From the NCBI GenBank assembly GCA_030737835.1, contig CM060849.1, positions 15,977,216 through 16,041,215 of the forward strand: a stretch of DNA of 64,000 bases, in the 5' to 3' direction. Origin of the DNA: Acorus gramineus. Taxonomy: Eukaryota > Streptophyta > Magnoliopsida > Acorales > Acoraceae. The notes beneath the pieces were generated by a model. The model made no database searches. It was not told the origin of the DNA and saw nothing but the letters and a program-made list of their open reading frames with translations. The first letter of the stretch is position 1. Each line of letters opens with the position of its first letter. The position numbers and the translations under genes are program-made. Positions 33,753-47,500 of this stretch are shown one piece after another.

Positions 33753-36700
33753 ATGGCGGATCTCCCACAAATCGATGAAATCCAAGCCCTCCTCCACCCC
33801 TCGAAACCCACCTCTGACAGATCCTTCGCGTACGAGAGTCTACTCCGCCTCCAACAGGTCTCCGCCGATGACCCCTCCCTCGCCGCCCGGTCCCGTCTCC
33901 TCCTCCCTCTCGTCCTCTCCGACATCCGCAGCCACGACGAAGAGACGTAAACAGAAAACGCATCTCCTCAGCAAAGATCCCCAATTTGATCGTCTTTCAT
34001 CAATTCTTGATTCTGTTCTCTGTGTTGTTCGGCAGGTCTGCGCAGGCGCTCAAATGTCTGGGTTTCATGATTTATCACCCGATGCACGTCGCTTCCATTC
34101 CAGGTTCGGTGAAAAAAGATCATCTTTTTGTGGGTGAATTGTAGACAAATCCTTATTTTTTGGGGGTTGTTTTTGGGTTTTATAGAAATGGAGGCTCATT
34201 TGGTGGTGGAAGCTTTGGTGGAACTGATCACTACCACGAAAATGAAGGTTGGAATTGGAAAGCGTGTATTTTTTTCTTTTCTTTTCTTCTGAAGTATCAA
34301 GAATTGGTGGGTTTTGTGGTTTTGCAGGCTATCTGCAATTTGGCGGTCTGGTGTATATCGATTCAGCAGCTGAATCCATTGTGTTTGGATTCGCGGTTGG
34401 ATTCTGTGGTGGGGGCCATTGTTTACGCCCTTGATAATCCCTTCGGTTCGCTGTCCACAACTTTTGAGGCGATGCAGGTGTGTCTTCAGCTGTGAAACCC
34501 TTTTTTTTGTTGTTTGAACGATAGCTGAAATGCATTCTTTTTTTATTATTTTAGTGGATCATTCATTGGAAGATCTGAATCAAGTATCCATCCTGAATTA
34601 TTGTGTCTTTCGTGCCACCTTTGTTCAGTATAATATGTAAAGTTGTGTTGTCGATCCCCACTCTCATTATTGTCTCAAAAAGTGAAAGCAGAACAAAATG
34701 TTTTTCATCTTTTCTCTAGTGGTATTCCCTTTTTATTGTGGTTGATGAATATATTATTAATGACAATTTTGCATGGGGGGGGGGGGGTGCTAACAGATTT
34801 AGAGGTCATTCTGCAGTGATAAATTGAAAATATAAGAAACAAAAGATGAAAAAAAGAAGTCAGAAGTCTTCAGTTCAACTACATTTTATCTCTTGCAGTG
34901 CATTTTTGGTTATTTTAGCTACTTATGGCTGCTGCTTTTGGAAGGCAACAATTCTATGTAGGATTTCAACTATTCTTCGCAGTCTGTTTTAGGTGATGTT
35001 TGCTACTGATTTTGCGTTTGAAAAATCTGCTTCCAAAATGACCGGTACCAAACACCATCAATGCAGTTTTAATATCTATTGTTGTTGGCCTTGACTTCTG
35101 CATGTAAGGGGCTAAAACCAGTGTTTTGAAAAGCTTGTGAAAGGGAATTTTCCTGTTTATCGTGTTTTTCCCCAATAATTCTTAAGAATTCAAATATGTG
35201 ATCGCTTTTGCTTTGAATGCCTTAGGAAACCCAAACTACCACTTCTAAGAAATCAGAGTTGGTACTAATAGGGAAAATTTAGTAGCAAATCCTAAATTGG
35301 CAAGCAACGAATGATATTAGGCATTCTTAATGATTCAAACGCTGGCTAAGCTTTCCCTAACTTGTAGAGCATTGATTGTAAGCAGCATTTGAAAAGGAGG
35401 AAAGTGCATTTTTTTTTTTTTAAACAACAGCTGAGACATAGCTAATGGACCTAGCCGAATGCTTGGACCTGTTGATCCATGTGCAGGAGATTATTTACCT
35501 GTATTGGTTTGATTATTGTGCTAAGCCATTGGCTTTCATATCTTTCAATTATGTCTATTTGGCAGGATGCTGTTGGGTGCTAATGTGAAAATAGGAGATT
35601 GTTGTGTAATCATACTGTTAAGACTGATGTGAATTCGATGAGTAGAATAAATATGGAGAAGTCTTTGTTTGTTTATTACCTGAATGGGTGATATTCTAAT
35701 CTAACTAGTATGACATATTTTGGGATTTTAATATTTTTTTGAAACTTCTATTGACAGGGATCTGACAGTTTTTTTCATTCTAACATTCACTCAGCCTTGC
35801 CTCCTAACTTGCAATCAAATACTCAATTTCCATCACGGGGCACCTTAGTGCACAAATTTTAATAACTGGGGAACTCTTGAGGTTGACTTTGAAGGTACAA
35901 GAAACTTCACACCTCAGTTTGCTTGAATGAGATTTTGGCAGAATGCTCATTACAGCATGTATCTTCATTTTAAGTGCCTGTCCTATCAACAACTGGTTTA
36001 CACTTTTTTGCTTCTTATATCCTAATTTTTAATTTTTAAATCTACAGTTTTCTCAGTGCTCCTTATATTCTGAGAGACTACCATTTCCATTAAGTAATTT
36101 ACCAATAATACTTGTAGTTTTTTTTAATAAAAAAAATTAGGAGTATTTCTTGCTTGATCAGTGCCTTTTGAATAGTAAATATTTTATTGGTGTTTTCCTA
36201 GGCGGTGACGAAGCTGACAACTCAATTTAGTGATAAAATGAGGGACATAACAAGTGTATGGGTCCCTCCAATATATAGAAGACTTCTTAGCATCAATAAG
36301 CAGGAGCGTGATGCATCAGAAAGATGTCTTTGGAAGAACCGGTCATGCATTATTCCTCCTCCATTGTCACTCTCCAAGGTAAAGAAGTATACTATAAAAT
36401 ATAAACTCCTTTACAAATTTGTTGTTAACTTGCCAAATATGTGTGCCCATGTATCTAGCATTTTATAATTTTTATCAGTTTTCCGTTAAGTGGCTTGCCT
36501 TACAAACTGACCTTGTTTCGTTATTCCATATATCCTATGGTTCTATATCATGCCTCCATTCTTTCTGATCCCATCATGCTACTATTTTTTTTAAAAAAAA
36601 TATTTTTCTAAGATCTGTATTGCGTTGATAGGTACTCTCTGTGGAAACTAAGCAATCTTTGCTTCTACGAATGAAAGAGATGCTCCAAGACCAAGGACAG

Positions 36701-39700
36701 AAGATTCATGCAATTCAAGCATGGGGCTGGTATATTCGTCTCCTTGGATCCAGCGTAACAAGATGCCGGAAATTGTTTAATGAAATGCTGAAAGTCCCTG
36801 AGAAGGCGTTTTCTGATCCTAACCCACAAGTTCAGCTAGCATCTCAGGTGAACAATTGTTCTACATGGAACCTTTATCAAGCCTTAAACTCTCGAGTGTT
36901 ACCCTTGTTCTCAACAACAATACGTTTTGCTTTACATCATTACCAAGAACTATGAAACGCTTATAATTCTTGAGCATGCAGGTTGCATGGGAAGGTTTGA
37001 TTGATTCCCTCATCTTACCACAAATGTTACCTTCCAGAATTAGTGCATCACATGAGAGTGAAGTTCAACATCAGATGTTGGTGATATCAATTACTGAAAT
37101 CCAGAATTGCAAAGACAACTTTGATGATCTTCAAAAAAGTATAAAACTCATCATGATTCCACTAATCGGTGTTCTATCAAGTAAATGTGCCACATCTGTG
37201 CGTTTAGGTTGTCTAAAAATTTGGCATTCTCTTCTGCAGAAACTTGGTTTCTCAATTAACCACTCTTTAATGCTGGATACTGTTTTGGAACCAGTATTTG
37301 AGGTAATCTTTTCTAGGGGGCCTGATAATAGGAACATCTTGTTGTGGAATTCCTGTCTAGATCTTCTTGATGATTTTATCTCGTCAAAAATTAGGGATGA
37401 AAAGAATAAGTTGTTTGATATCCCGAACAAAAGAAATCAAGCTATATCAACTCCCCCTTTGACAATTTCAATTGATAGCAAAGGTTTACTGAAGCACTAC
37501 ATTAAATGGTTGCCCTGGGATATAGAAAAGTTGGAATTCCATCTTAAGATGATCCACATAATGGTTACTCGAGCATTGCTGGGAAGTGTGACCACCGAGA
37601 ACAGAAATTTGGTTTCCAATTCTGCATTGAGGATTTTCCGGTCAGTTTTGAAGTGTGTTAAGGTTGCTATAAAAAGTTTATCAACTTACAGTGACATTCA
37701 GTTTTGTGTAGATGCAGTCTTGAAGTTTGTTAAGGAAATTTATGAGGATGTGACAAGGAGATCAACAGAGCTCGGCATCAATGATTTTTTCTGTACATTG
37801 CTCCAGTTCTTGGAGGCTATTGGGGAGGAGATAGAATTTTCCATCTTGTCATCGCCTCTTCATGCTGTCACTTTAGACCTCAACTACATTAATAAATTAC
37901 AATGTGCTGAGGACATCAATGGTCCAGAATTACCAGCCTTTGTGTCATTCAACAGTTTGAACAAGGCTTCTCCAATGGTTTATTTATCTACGATGTATCT
38001 ATGTTTGGCATTAAATTCTATCTCTAATTTATCAGAGAATGAGAATGTTCCCAATTTATTGTGTTGTCCGAAGCTTTTATTCAACTTATCTGGTTCAATA
38101 GTTAATCTGCACACAGTTGTCCGTTTCCTCTACACGCACTGGCAGAAGCAATTGGGTGAAAGAATCTGCTGGTTAAGGATATGGGTGGTGGTTATGCAAG
38201 GCCTGAAACAGCATATCGGCAGTGTCAAATGTCTTTCTGATATGAATACTGAGTCAGATAGTTGTGATTATGTTACACTGTATTGGTTCTTGTTCTACCC
38301 ATTTGCCGTATGCTATTCATCAGTGGACTCAACAATGACTAAAAGCTGCATAGAGATTTATTCACGAAGAACACTTGAATTTGATGTTGTTAGTGATGCA
38401 TGGAAAGATCTCCTTGATTTAGCAAATGGCTTCTCACATTACAGGTGTGCCTCCATAAATAAATTTGCTGAGGATCTATGTAAAATGTTAACCAAAGTAG
38501 TTGCGGAGAGCACTGTCTTCTACCACGGTGATACTGAGAAATATTGGAGGCTAAATACAGAGAAACTTTTCTTTTTCATGTTTGGTGAATCTTCAAGTTA
38601 TCTGTTGAAACAGCTACCGGTCTCAGATGAAGCTGCTCCTAGTCCTAGGTCAAAGGCAGAAGTTAGCAATTACAAACAATGCAACCATATGCAGAACTGC
38701 TTGGACTTTGCTGCCAGGTATAACTAAATGTGGCTGGTGGTTGTAGCTATGTCAATTACAAGGTTTTCACTTCATTTAAAATCTGCTATAAAAGCATGGA
38801 ATATCATCCATTACTTTTAGTTATGCATGCAACATTTCTCATCAGGAGCTGGTAAACGAACCAAGCCGCTCGGGCTCGGCTCGGGCTCGGCTCGATTTAA
38901 GCTCGTTCAGGCTCGTTCGATTAAACAAATGAGCGAGCTTGAACAATTTTTAAAGCTCGGTTAGGCTCGGGACCTGGATCGAACTTCATTTTGTGTTAAA
39001 ATTCGACTCGTTGTGTTATAAAAAACTTAGTTGAAACTTGACTAAACTCTTTTATAAGATCAGAACATTAAATTAATACAAAGCTATACTCATTTAGGCT
39101 CATGAACTTGACTCATTTAGGTTAAAATTTTATTTTCGATCCTTAAAAACCCTAAAATGAAGAAGAACGCTAGGCTCGTTGAGGCTCGTGAGCTCGACTC
39201 GGCTCGGCTCGGCTCGACTCGTTTATAAACGAGCCGAGCTTGAACATGTCAAAGCTCGGCTCGTTCAGCTCGTTTACCACCCCTAATCAGGAGCGCTCTC
39301 TTTTCATGCAGATTTCTGGATATGTCCTTAAGAAGCATGGAAAGATGTGGAATACCTGAGAATGATGTCATTGCAAGGTTGCTTTGCACTCTGTCTAGTT
39401 TCCTGTAGAGTTATTATTTATCTTGCCTTTATAATTGGTGCTTGTGTTCTTGCTCTTGTTTTTTTTTTTTTTTTTGTGACATCATGCATGATTATTTTCT
39501 CATCACCCATGACTTGCAGGGTCTTCAAAGCTATATCTGGCTTAGTGGGTCGTCTTTCCTTAAAGCAAGAAATACTCTTGCTCCTGGAGGTCTATATTTA
39601 TGAATTAGTTTTCATTTCAATTCCAGCACAGACTATTCATCATGATATAACAGTCGTGGATTGATGAAGTTACCTTCTTAAAACTTGAACAACATTTCGG

Positions 39701-40364
39701 CAGACTAGGTTAGCTTCCATATTGACTGTATATCTGCATTTTCTGTTTCTTGCAGAAACTATCTAGTCCTTTAGTGAACTGGCTGTCTTCCTCTGTTTGC
39801 AAAACAAGTAAAGTACAAAGATCAGAAACTGCCACTGAATTTCAAGTCCTTTGGATGTGTATTCTACAATGCTTGGAGAGGATTCAACCATCTATCATCT
39901 TCGATTCTTCCCTCCTCGACATTCAAGCGCCACTTCTCCAAATAACTCTAGATCATCCAGACTCTTCGATATCTGTTTCGACCATCACATTCTGGAACAA
40001 CACGTATGGTAAGTGTAGGGAGCTGCTCTATCCAAGATTTCTAGTTCAGATCCTACAAAAACTGTCGAGGGAGGGAAGAATAAACCCCCGGAAAGTGAAT
40101 TGCAATCCTTCGTCTGGGGAAATGATGAGTTCTTTACATAATAATGTGGCAAGAGCAGCGCATAAGAGGGAATCAAAGTGCATTGAATTCACTTTGGACT
40201 ATGAAGGCACTGATGCAACCACACATCCAATGGAGGTGAGTGGACTATGTTTTGGTAGGGATAAAATTGGTTTGATCTGTGATCAAATGGGTGAGCATCC
40301 GAGAAAGAAAAGAAAGGTCAGGCAGTCAGAAACCATCTTAAAAATGATGAGAAGAACAAGGTGA
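33753..40364 (+). CDS. RIF1: RIF1-like protein (Rif1 N-terminal HEAT-type domain)
   Basis: Ten exons: 33753-33946, 34036-34103, 34186-34247, 34328-34477, 36202-36378, 36632-36847, 36982-38717, 39312-39377, 39520-39589, 39756-40364. All introns are GT-AG, phases match, and the product is 1115 aa. The first ~290 aa fit the Rif1_N family: ALKCLGFMIYHP, HLVVEALVELITTTKMK, AICNLAVWCISIQQL, IVYALDNPFGSLSTTFEAMQ, DKMRDITSVWVPPIYRRLL, AIQAWGWYIRLLG. Helical-repeat sequence continues through the 578-codon exon 7. The C-terminus holds a basic signal PRKKRKVRQS near residue 1098, a likely nuclear localisation signal. In yeast and animals Rif1 controls replication timing via PP1 and limits DNA-end resection; the plant function is inferred. 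The ATG at 33753 is the first in frame; the frame is open 53 codons upstream without an ATG. A possible donor AAG|GTGATT overlaps the stop, so a further exon cannot be excluded. Confidence 0.92.
34776..34788 (+). repeat. poly-G run in RIF1 intron 4
   Basis: About 12 G inside the 1724-bp intron 4 (34478-36201). The intron is otherwise ordinary T-rich plant intron sequence without a recognisable insert. Confidence 0.8.
38841..39293. mobile_element. hAT-type MITE in RIF1 intron 7
   Basis: An exact 8-bp duplication ATCAGGAG lies at 38841-38848 and 39286-39293. The 437-bp body has inverted ends TGGTAAACGAACC and, inward from the right, TAGGGGTGGTAAACGAGC. Its arms are rich in GCTCGGCTCG motifs and can fold back. 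This GGCTCG-rich, TGTAAACGAGC-ended type is common in plants. The left terminus lacks the TAGGGG present on the right. No coding capacity. Confidence 0.85.
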
Positions 40365-41518
40365 TTTCCTTGTCTGATAACAGCTGTACAGAATTGTGTC
40401 TGTTCCATCCTGAGAGCTAGACTTTGGATGATTTGGAGTAGGTGCTCGTATAGTCATTCTTGCAGCCCCATTCACAGTTACACTTTCCTTGGCCTAGTAA
40501 ATGCTTAGGTTATACTGGATTTAAAAGACAAAAAAAGTATACATGCAATTCATTAAGTATATTTTTCATATTCTTTTGTAAAAGTAATATTTTATTAAAC
40601 AAGTATATATTTTTAAAACAAGTTGAAGACTGTAAAAAGTTGCAGTGTGACTGTTTCTCAACATTTTTCTTTGGAGACATGTTTTACAAAATAGTTTTTT
40701 CATTATTGGTTCCATGGTGATGACTAAAATGTACAAGTGGTGTAATATGTGTTATAATCAGAGTTGCAATTTTTTTTTTTTTTGTTGAAAAAGGTAGAAG
40801 TTGGTATTATCACTTTTATGATAAAAAGTGAGGTTACAATTCAGAATTGAGGGTGAGGAATAGACATGGAAGCAAAAAAACTCATTTTGAAGCGGGGGCA
40901 ATCCATTTGGGGGGGGGGGGGGGGGGGCGCACTAGATGGAGGATCTATCACACTATCCTCACAATGTAATTCACTACATTTGAGAGTTGTATGCCAGGCT
41001 AACAAATATTGTGAATTTTTTTATATATACATACACCGATTCTAATGAGCAAAGGCGTGGACAAACATGGTATAAAATGGTCTATGACCATAAATCAATG
41101 AAAATCAACTCAAAAGACTCTTGGGAATCCCAAAGAAATTTGTCCCTTGTTACAATCAGGTCATTTGCCTTAATAATGTGATAATCATTGGAGTTATTTT
41201 CACCTTTTAGTATTACAACTATACATCTAATAAAGATGTGAATTCTCAAACAGAGATGATAAATTAAACCTTTCTATATAATTGAATGAGAAAAAAAGCC
41301 AAACATTACTAGAACTACAAAATTGATGGAATTCCTTGCAACAATTAATGACACAATAAGGAACACCATCATCTGACGCCCTCCAACAATTTGCATGTTC
41401 TAAAAAAAAACTCAACAATTTAAGAATTGACATGTTCCTACTTTTCTTTAAAAAAATAATAATTTAAGAATTGACATAAGTTTGGTGCTCTAGTAATACA
41501 GACATCGAAAGAGTAAAA
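40365..41518. other. tail-to-tail intergenic between RIF1 and NAA35
   Basis: Contains the 3' UTRs of both convergent genes. At about 40767-40930 a T-run, GAAAAAGGTAGAAGTTGG and a run of about 17 G (40911-40927) look like a minus-strand LINE tail fragment of a subfamily other than the main one. Confidence 0.4.
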
Positions 41519-44500
41519 TTATGATCTCTTCACGACAGCAACTGCGAAGAATGGATGCTGACTGAATTCAAATGATACTCGGAGGGATGATCCATACGAC
41601 CTCGCTTGGTTGATAACATTTACGGCTATCCGATTATGCTCGGCTACTTGCTCTATCTGACGGATCTCTGTCAATTTTTCTGAGTCCTCAGGAATGCGAC
41701 TTCTAAGCAACGTTGAGATCCTTTGAACATCTCTAAAGTAATTATCTTTCATGACACCCTGCAATACACGAAGAAAGGTGCATAATTTGTTAAGGATCTT
41801 TGGGATATAAGAACAGAAAGCACATCAAAGGCTGGAGCAAGTTCCCAAGCCTTGCAAGTAAGTTCTCAGGTGTCACTCTCATGTGAGGGAAACTACAAAA
41901 TTTTCTATGGATGCTGATATACTCAATCTGTTTTGCAACCTCATTTACAATCGCCACATCACTAAAATGTCAATATATACTCTATTAAGGAAATATATGC
42001 TTGTAATTCATGTAAGTATGTATTTCACTCTTTTTCATATAAGAAAGTACTTCAATAGCCAAGTATATACATATGCGGGCTGCAAAAGGGAATGCGAACA
42101 GGACTGAACGTAACATTTTCCTTTTACTTCAATGGGTCAGGCAGCTATAATGCATCACACTGCATTAACAGAATCTATGGCAAAGGGAGTGCATCAGAAG
42201 ATTTTGTTCTCAGGCACTTGAAAGCAAGTGTTGAGGTGTCCACCTATAGTGAGGAAGCTTAGAGACTGAACTTCAATGGGGTGACAGTTGAAAAATTGGC
42301 AGAAGGCCATCACCCGGAGCACAGTCCTGCGTATAGATGGAGTTGGGATACAATGGTAATCTTTTGACACCCCACTGGCCACTTTCAGGACTCGAATCCA
42401 GGATTTGGTCCTATTAGCCTGAGCACTATACTGAATTATAAACAACCAAACTAGTTCATGATAATAGTGAGTATCATATATTACTCACGGCATTTCGAGC
42501 AGGGGCTATCCATTCTTTAAACAAGTAATATGAAATGTGACTGGGAACATGGGCTCTCTGTAGAAGGTCAAAGTGTTGAATAAACCTCTGACAAAAGAAA
42601 CAAATTGGGGGTAAGTAATTTGTCCTGCTCATTCTACTTACAGTAATAATTATTAAGCCAGAATAAAACTGGGATTGGATTACCTCCTCCTCCGTGTTGA
42701 AAGCATTTGGTGGTTGGAAGGCCTTGTGTTCGTTACTGAGAGCTGCAAGCATCTAATGAAGATCTAATAGTTTAGTGGACGACATTAGGAAACCCCTGGA
42801 GATCATACATCATTTGGAACAAGCACACTTACCATTGCCAGTCCTTCAGAGAGGCAAATATAGCACTGAAGCAACAAAATTGAGGACGAAATCTGTGCAT
42901 CCCTTGCTGCTTCCTTAGAAAAATCTCTCTTCTTTTTTCCCTTTCTTTTGGCTGTCCAAAAAAGACATCATTATCATCCTTGGGGTTTGACTGGACTTGA
43001 TAAAAGATAATAAATTTCCTGATAACTTCTGGGTGCATATAGTACTAGAAAGTGGCTTGATGGGGCATAAGTACAACAAGGCAAACGTCAGGGATTTGCT
43101 CAAAGTTCCCCATTTGGTGTTCAATATAAGACCAGTGATGTTTTAAAACAAGAGAATTGGTAAGTGCCGCTATCTTCACACATGACTATTTGTTGTTTGT
43201 TTGAGGTAAAGGTGGGAAGCCCACCAAATTCTATCACAAAAGGTGGAGACACATTATTATAATTGGTAGTTTGAAGATCCCTCAGAAGCACAACATTATG
43301 TAACACAGAGGAAGTATAAAATAATGTCACACAGAGTTAGTATAAAATAATTGCTTTACATTGAGTATTAGTTTGAAATTGTATTATTGTTTCTCTATTA
43401 TCATTGTGTGTCCCGCTACCAGGTTCTCATGTTCCCTCGATCTGTGAGATATGTATGTGCAGCTAACAAGATATTTGGAAAGACAAGCTAACGGATGGTA
43501 GGCTCGTGCAAATTGTTGGGCTTATATAATAATTCTATTGAGAACCAAGGACACAATTGACCTGCAAATGGCATATTTTAAAGCACATCTGAATATAGAT
43601 ATGGCACAACATGATATCTTCCAAGATTATGGACATAAACAAAACAATTAATAATCATTGATCTTATTTTCATGTATCAACCTCACCCAATGGTGGGATC
43701 AACAAATGATAAATACTGAGAGCTAGTTTTCATAAAAAATAAAATAGGAAAAATCACATGATTCAAAGCAAATCGGAGACCGTAAAGGCACCCAAAGAGG
43801 CAAAGACCCATAAAATCAATCCTATTCTGTTTAGAACTCCCCTAAGTTAGTCTACAATCAAATAATATTTTGACTTTTATAACATTGAATCGAACTCATT
43901 TTTTTACAAGGACAAATAAGACTCCTGTATTGGCTCAAACTCTTTCTGTTGATGTTAATCATATTCCGTGTTATAAACTAACTGTTGATTTTAAGTCATT
44001 AATACGACCATTCTAAAGATATACCTAAAATTTACCTTTTTAACAACCCCAATTAGACAAAAAAATTAGCCAACTAAAACTCCAGAACGAAGCATTGGCG
44101 CATCCTGTTGGACCTTTGATCATCAATTATTTCCCTGCGACGATGCCTTTGTTTCATTCTTCATTTTAGTGAAGCACCTGAAGCTGATCGATCGCCATGG
44201 CTATCAACGACTGGAGACAGAGTGAAGGCTGCTCAATACAGGGAACCGTTGCTCCCTCTTCTGTAGGCGGAAACTATGGTGGGTATCTCTCAATGGCAAA
44301 GCTTGTTGATGAGTATTGGCAATGAGAGTGATGCTTAAATAATTTTAAGCAGATCAAAATTAAAAAGTGTTTTACATATAATCTAACTTCTTCATATCAT
44401 AAGTGTATTCCATTGTATTTCACAGTATCAGTCATAATCTAAGGCATTCTTCATGCTGTTACTGCAACATATCATATCTAATTATATCTTACTTCCATGT

Positions 44501-47500
44501 AGCTGTATAACCTCAACACACAATGTTTAAACCCTCACCCACTGGTTGCCATTTCCTTATTCTACAACACTTCAATCTATGTGCCAACTGCCATGCCTAG
44601 CAAAATAAAGTTTTCCAACTATTTTTCTGGGAGAAAATGTCCAACTGACTAGTACTTTCTGAGGATACAACAGATTAGAGCCACACTTTCACTTTTAATC
44701 CAATCAGCTTTACCCCTTTTAGAATCTTCTTACCATGTCTCTTCGTTATCAAATTTGAAACCCAGCATTTTGATTATTTTGACCATTAAGACCAACTAAG
44801 TCCTCTCATCCGCCATCACCAATTCCACTGTATCTTATTCTGTTAGACCTACTGAATTTAAATCAATTCAGACTAATCCTTTCTTTCATTATTTTGATTT
44901 AATATTCATCTCTATTTTAACAGACTCCAATTCATTTTTCCTTATTGCTGATCACATGTGTTTCAGCAAAGAAATATGGAAGAAGATGGGAGAGGCTTGG
45001 GGCTTCAGGGATGATTTTTCATCCATTAATCACAAGTGTGTGTCTTTCTTGTTTTTCTCTGCATCATGTATGCATCTCTTGGTATACCAGTTTGATAAAA
45101 TTGGTGGATCGCCACCTCCCAATAAAAAAATGCCGAGGAAGAGGATAGATGTGTTGTACCAAAATTTCCGCAACCAAGTCACACTGTCTGCTGGGCTCCA
45201 TGGCCCACCAGAGAACATGTAAGGGTGCAGGCTGTATCATGAAAATACCTGGGAATATGTCTTGAGGTGGCTGGCAGATTGAATCATCAATTGTATTGGG
45301 GCGGAATATGTAAACTATTCTATGGAGGACATACTGTCTGTTGGGTGCTGTTATGAGGATGTATCATGGTTTTGGCCTCTATGTACATTGTTTTCCTTAT
45401 TTTTTGGGTAGACCCCTGGACAGCTTTGTTCATTTAAAGATTATCCCCAAATTATTCTGGTGGTGAACCTCCACCTTCACTAAAAAAACAAAACAAAATG
45501 CACAAAGAACATTCTCGATGTACTTTGCCATCATACATAATATTGCACTGTCATCTCTCATTCAGGATAAACTATCATGCTATAAAGAAATTAACAGATT
45601 TCAGACACATGAATAAATGACATGTTTGCTAAAATATACTGAAAATAACAAGTTAATTCGTCAAGGTACCGATCAAAGGGGAAAAAAAGGTTAATGGAGA
45701 ACATGCTTGGGAGTCAGTCAGGAAACTACTGTGTAACATATGCATGTTTTTTGAGAATTTGATGGGGAAAGTTCATCATGTGACATTAAGTAACATATAA
45801 AAGTAAAGGAATAAGAATGAAAAAGCGATGTCTAGGGTTGCTTACAATTGTCACTGTTGTAGACAATCTTAAGTTGTGCTATCTCTAGTTGCCTGATATA
45901 AATAATATACATGTACCAGTAGACCATGCAATATTCAGAAGAAGAATAGAGTTCTAGCTCGAAACCAAGAACAAGGAACCGTGAAGCAATCCAATAGGTC
46001 TGTTCTTCTGCCCAAGCTAGGAGCCTTTTTGAGAGATCAATGAATGAATTCTGCAAAAAAAAAAGCCCTATTTTAGTTTGCAACAAGTACACTGAAAGCT
46101 TATTTGTAATATTTCTCTGAAAAATACAACTAAAAAATACCTCATCAAATGAAACATTTGAAACCTCTTTATATTCCTTTTCCAGGGCCAGTTCCAGCTG
46201 CAGAATAACAAGCATTTAGCAAGCTGAAAGCACAAAGAAAGGTATTACAAAATCTAAATGCGGAAAAGTTATCTTGATCAATATTGGACAATCCTTATGC
46301 ATATGTGTACATGTATATAGAGGAGATTTGATAAAACCTTGTATTTTTTAGATATTCTAGTTCAGTCCCTCTAGAAAAACTATCTTCCTTCCACCCCTTA
46401 CATTTTTATAAATTTCCAAAAAGCACAATTTCCAAGCATTGCCCTAGCTTAGTTTCCTAAATAGACCAGGATAATACAAACAAAATACACATTATCAAAT
46501 ATTTCTTGCACGGCCCCAATCAGAATCATCAAAGGCCCACAACAGCTAATCAGAATCGAGCTGGCATGATGGGACCTAGTTGTGAAGATAAATTTCAATA
46601 TTCCACGATAAACCCACTTTGTAACTGCTAAATTAGTGATGCATATTACATTAACCATTTATTTGATCCTTGACCAAACCAGCAAGGATCAAGTGTTCAA
46701 TATGTTCCACACGCAAGGAGGAAACATGGAAGATGAATAAAAAAAATGAATAAATCATTTGATGTTTTACCAAAAGATTACTAGCAAACCATGGTTCATT
46801 GAATTGGGGGTTCATGATGTATTGTCTAGGTCCTAAACTAATATGAGTCACACAATGCAAATGGTATATAAGGAATCTCATGATTTGCTATCAGTTTTTC
46901 TATTTTCTTGATGTCCTACTAATGTATTTCCCCCCTAACACTTGATGCTAACATACTACATTTTAAGATTGTCGTACCCAATTGTTGATACGTGAAAGAT
47001 TCATGGGTGGATAGTGTGGCGAGCATGGCGTGTGAGTCGAGCGGGACAAGGAGGGGGGGTGAATGAAGGTAAGAAGCAGGACATCAAGGAGATGGTAGCT
47101 CCAGCACTATCCATGCGAAGAGCAAACTGGGCTACTCAAATGGACCTTCTATTCCCGATGTGAGGCGGAGAGGAGGAGGTGCTGAGCACCTTACGATTTC
47201 CTGCCATTTTTATAATTAGATACGGAAGCTCCTCATGGAAGTGACAGGTATGGCCATGTTTTCCACTCTCCAGGAGATGTCGGAAGCAGGGAAGAAAATG
47301 AAGGCGCACGGAGAAAGAAGCACAAAAGCAAAGATCGAGCACTCCTATATCCTGGCGGTTATTTGGGCATTGCGGCTCTCACGTAACCACCATTTGTTTC
47401 AAGGCATGAAAGTCTACATCGAAAATGTTTGGGAGATGGTGGTGCACTTTATTAAGGTTAGGGGAAAGTGTGCATGGGTGCTTCGCATATGCTGTACTTA

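Noticed and set aside
42194-42445. 83-aa frame in NAA35 intron 15
   Set aside because: It lies between two exons that splice in phase without it and resembles no part of the NAA35 family.
44945-45222. Possible small host gene of 67-88 aa
   Set aside because: Part of it matches the LINE zf-RVT tail and the remainder has no recognised homology or splice support.
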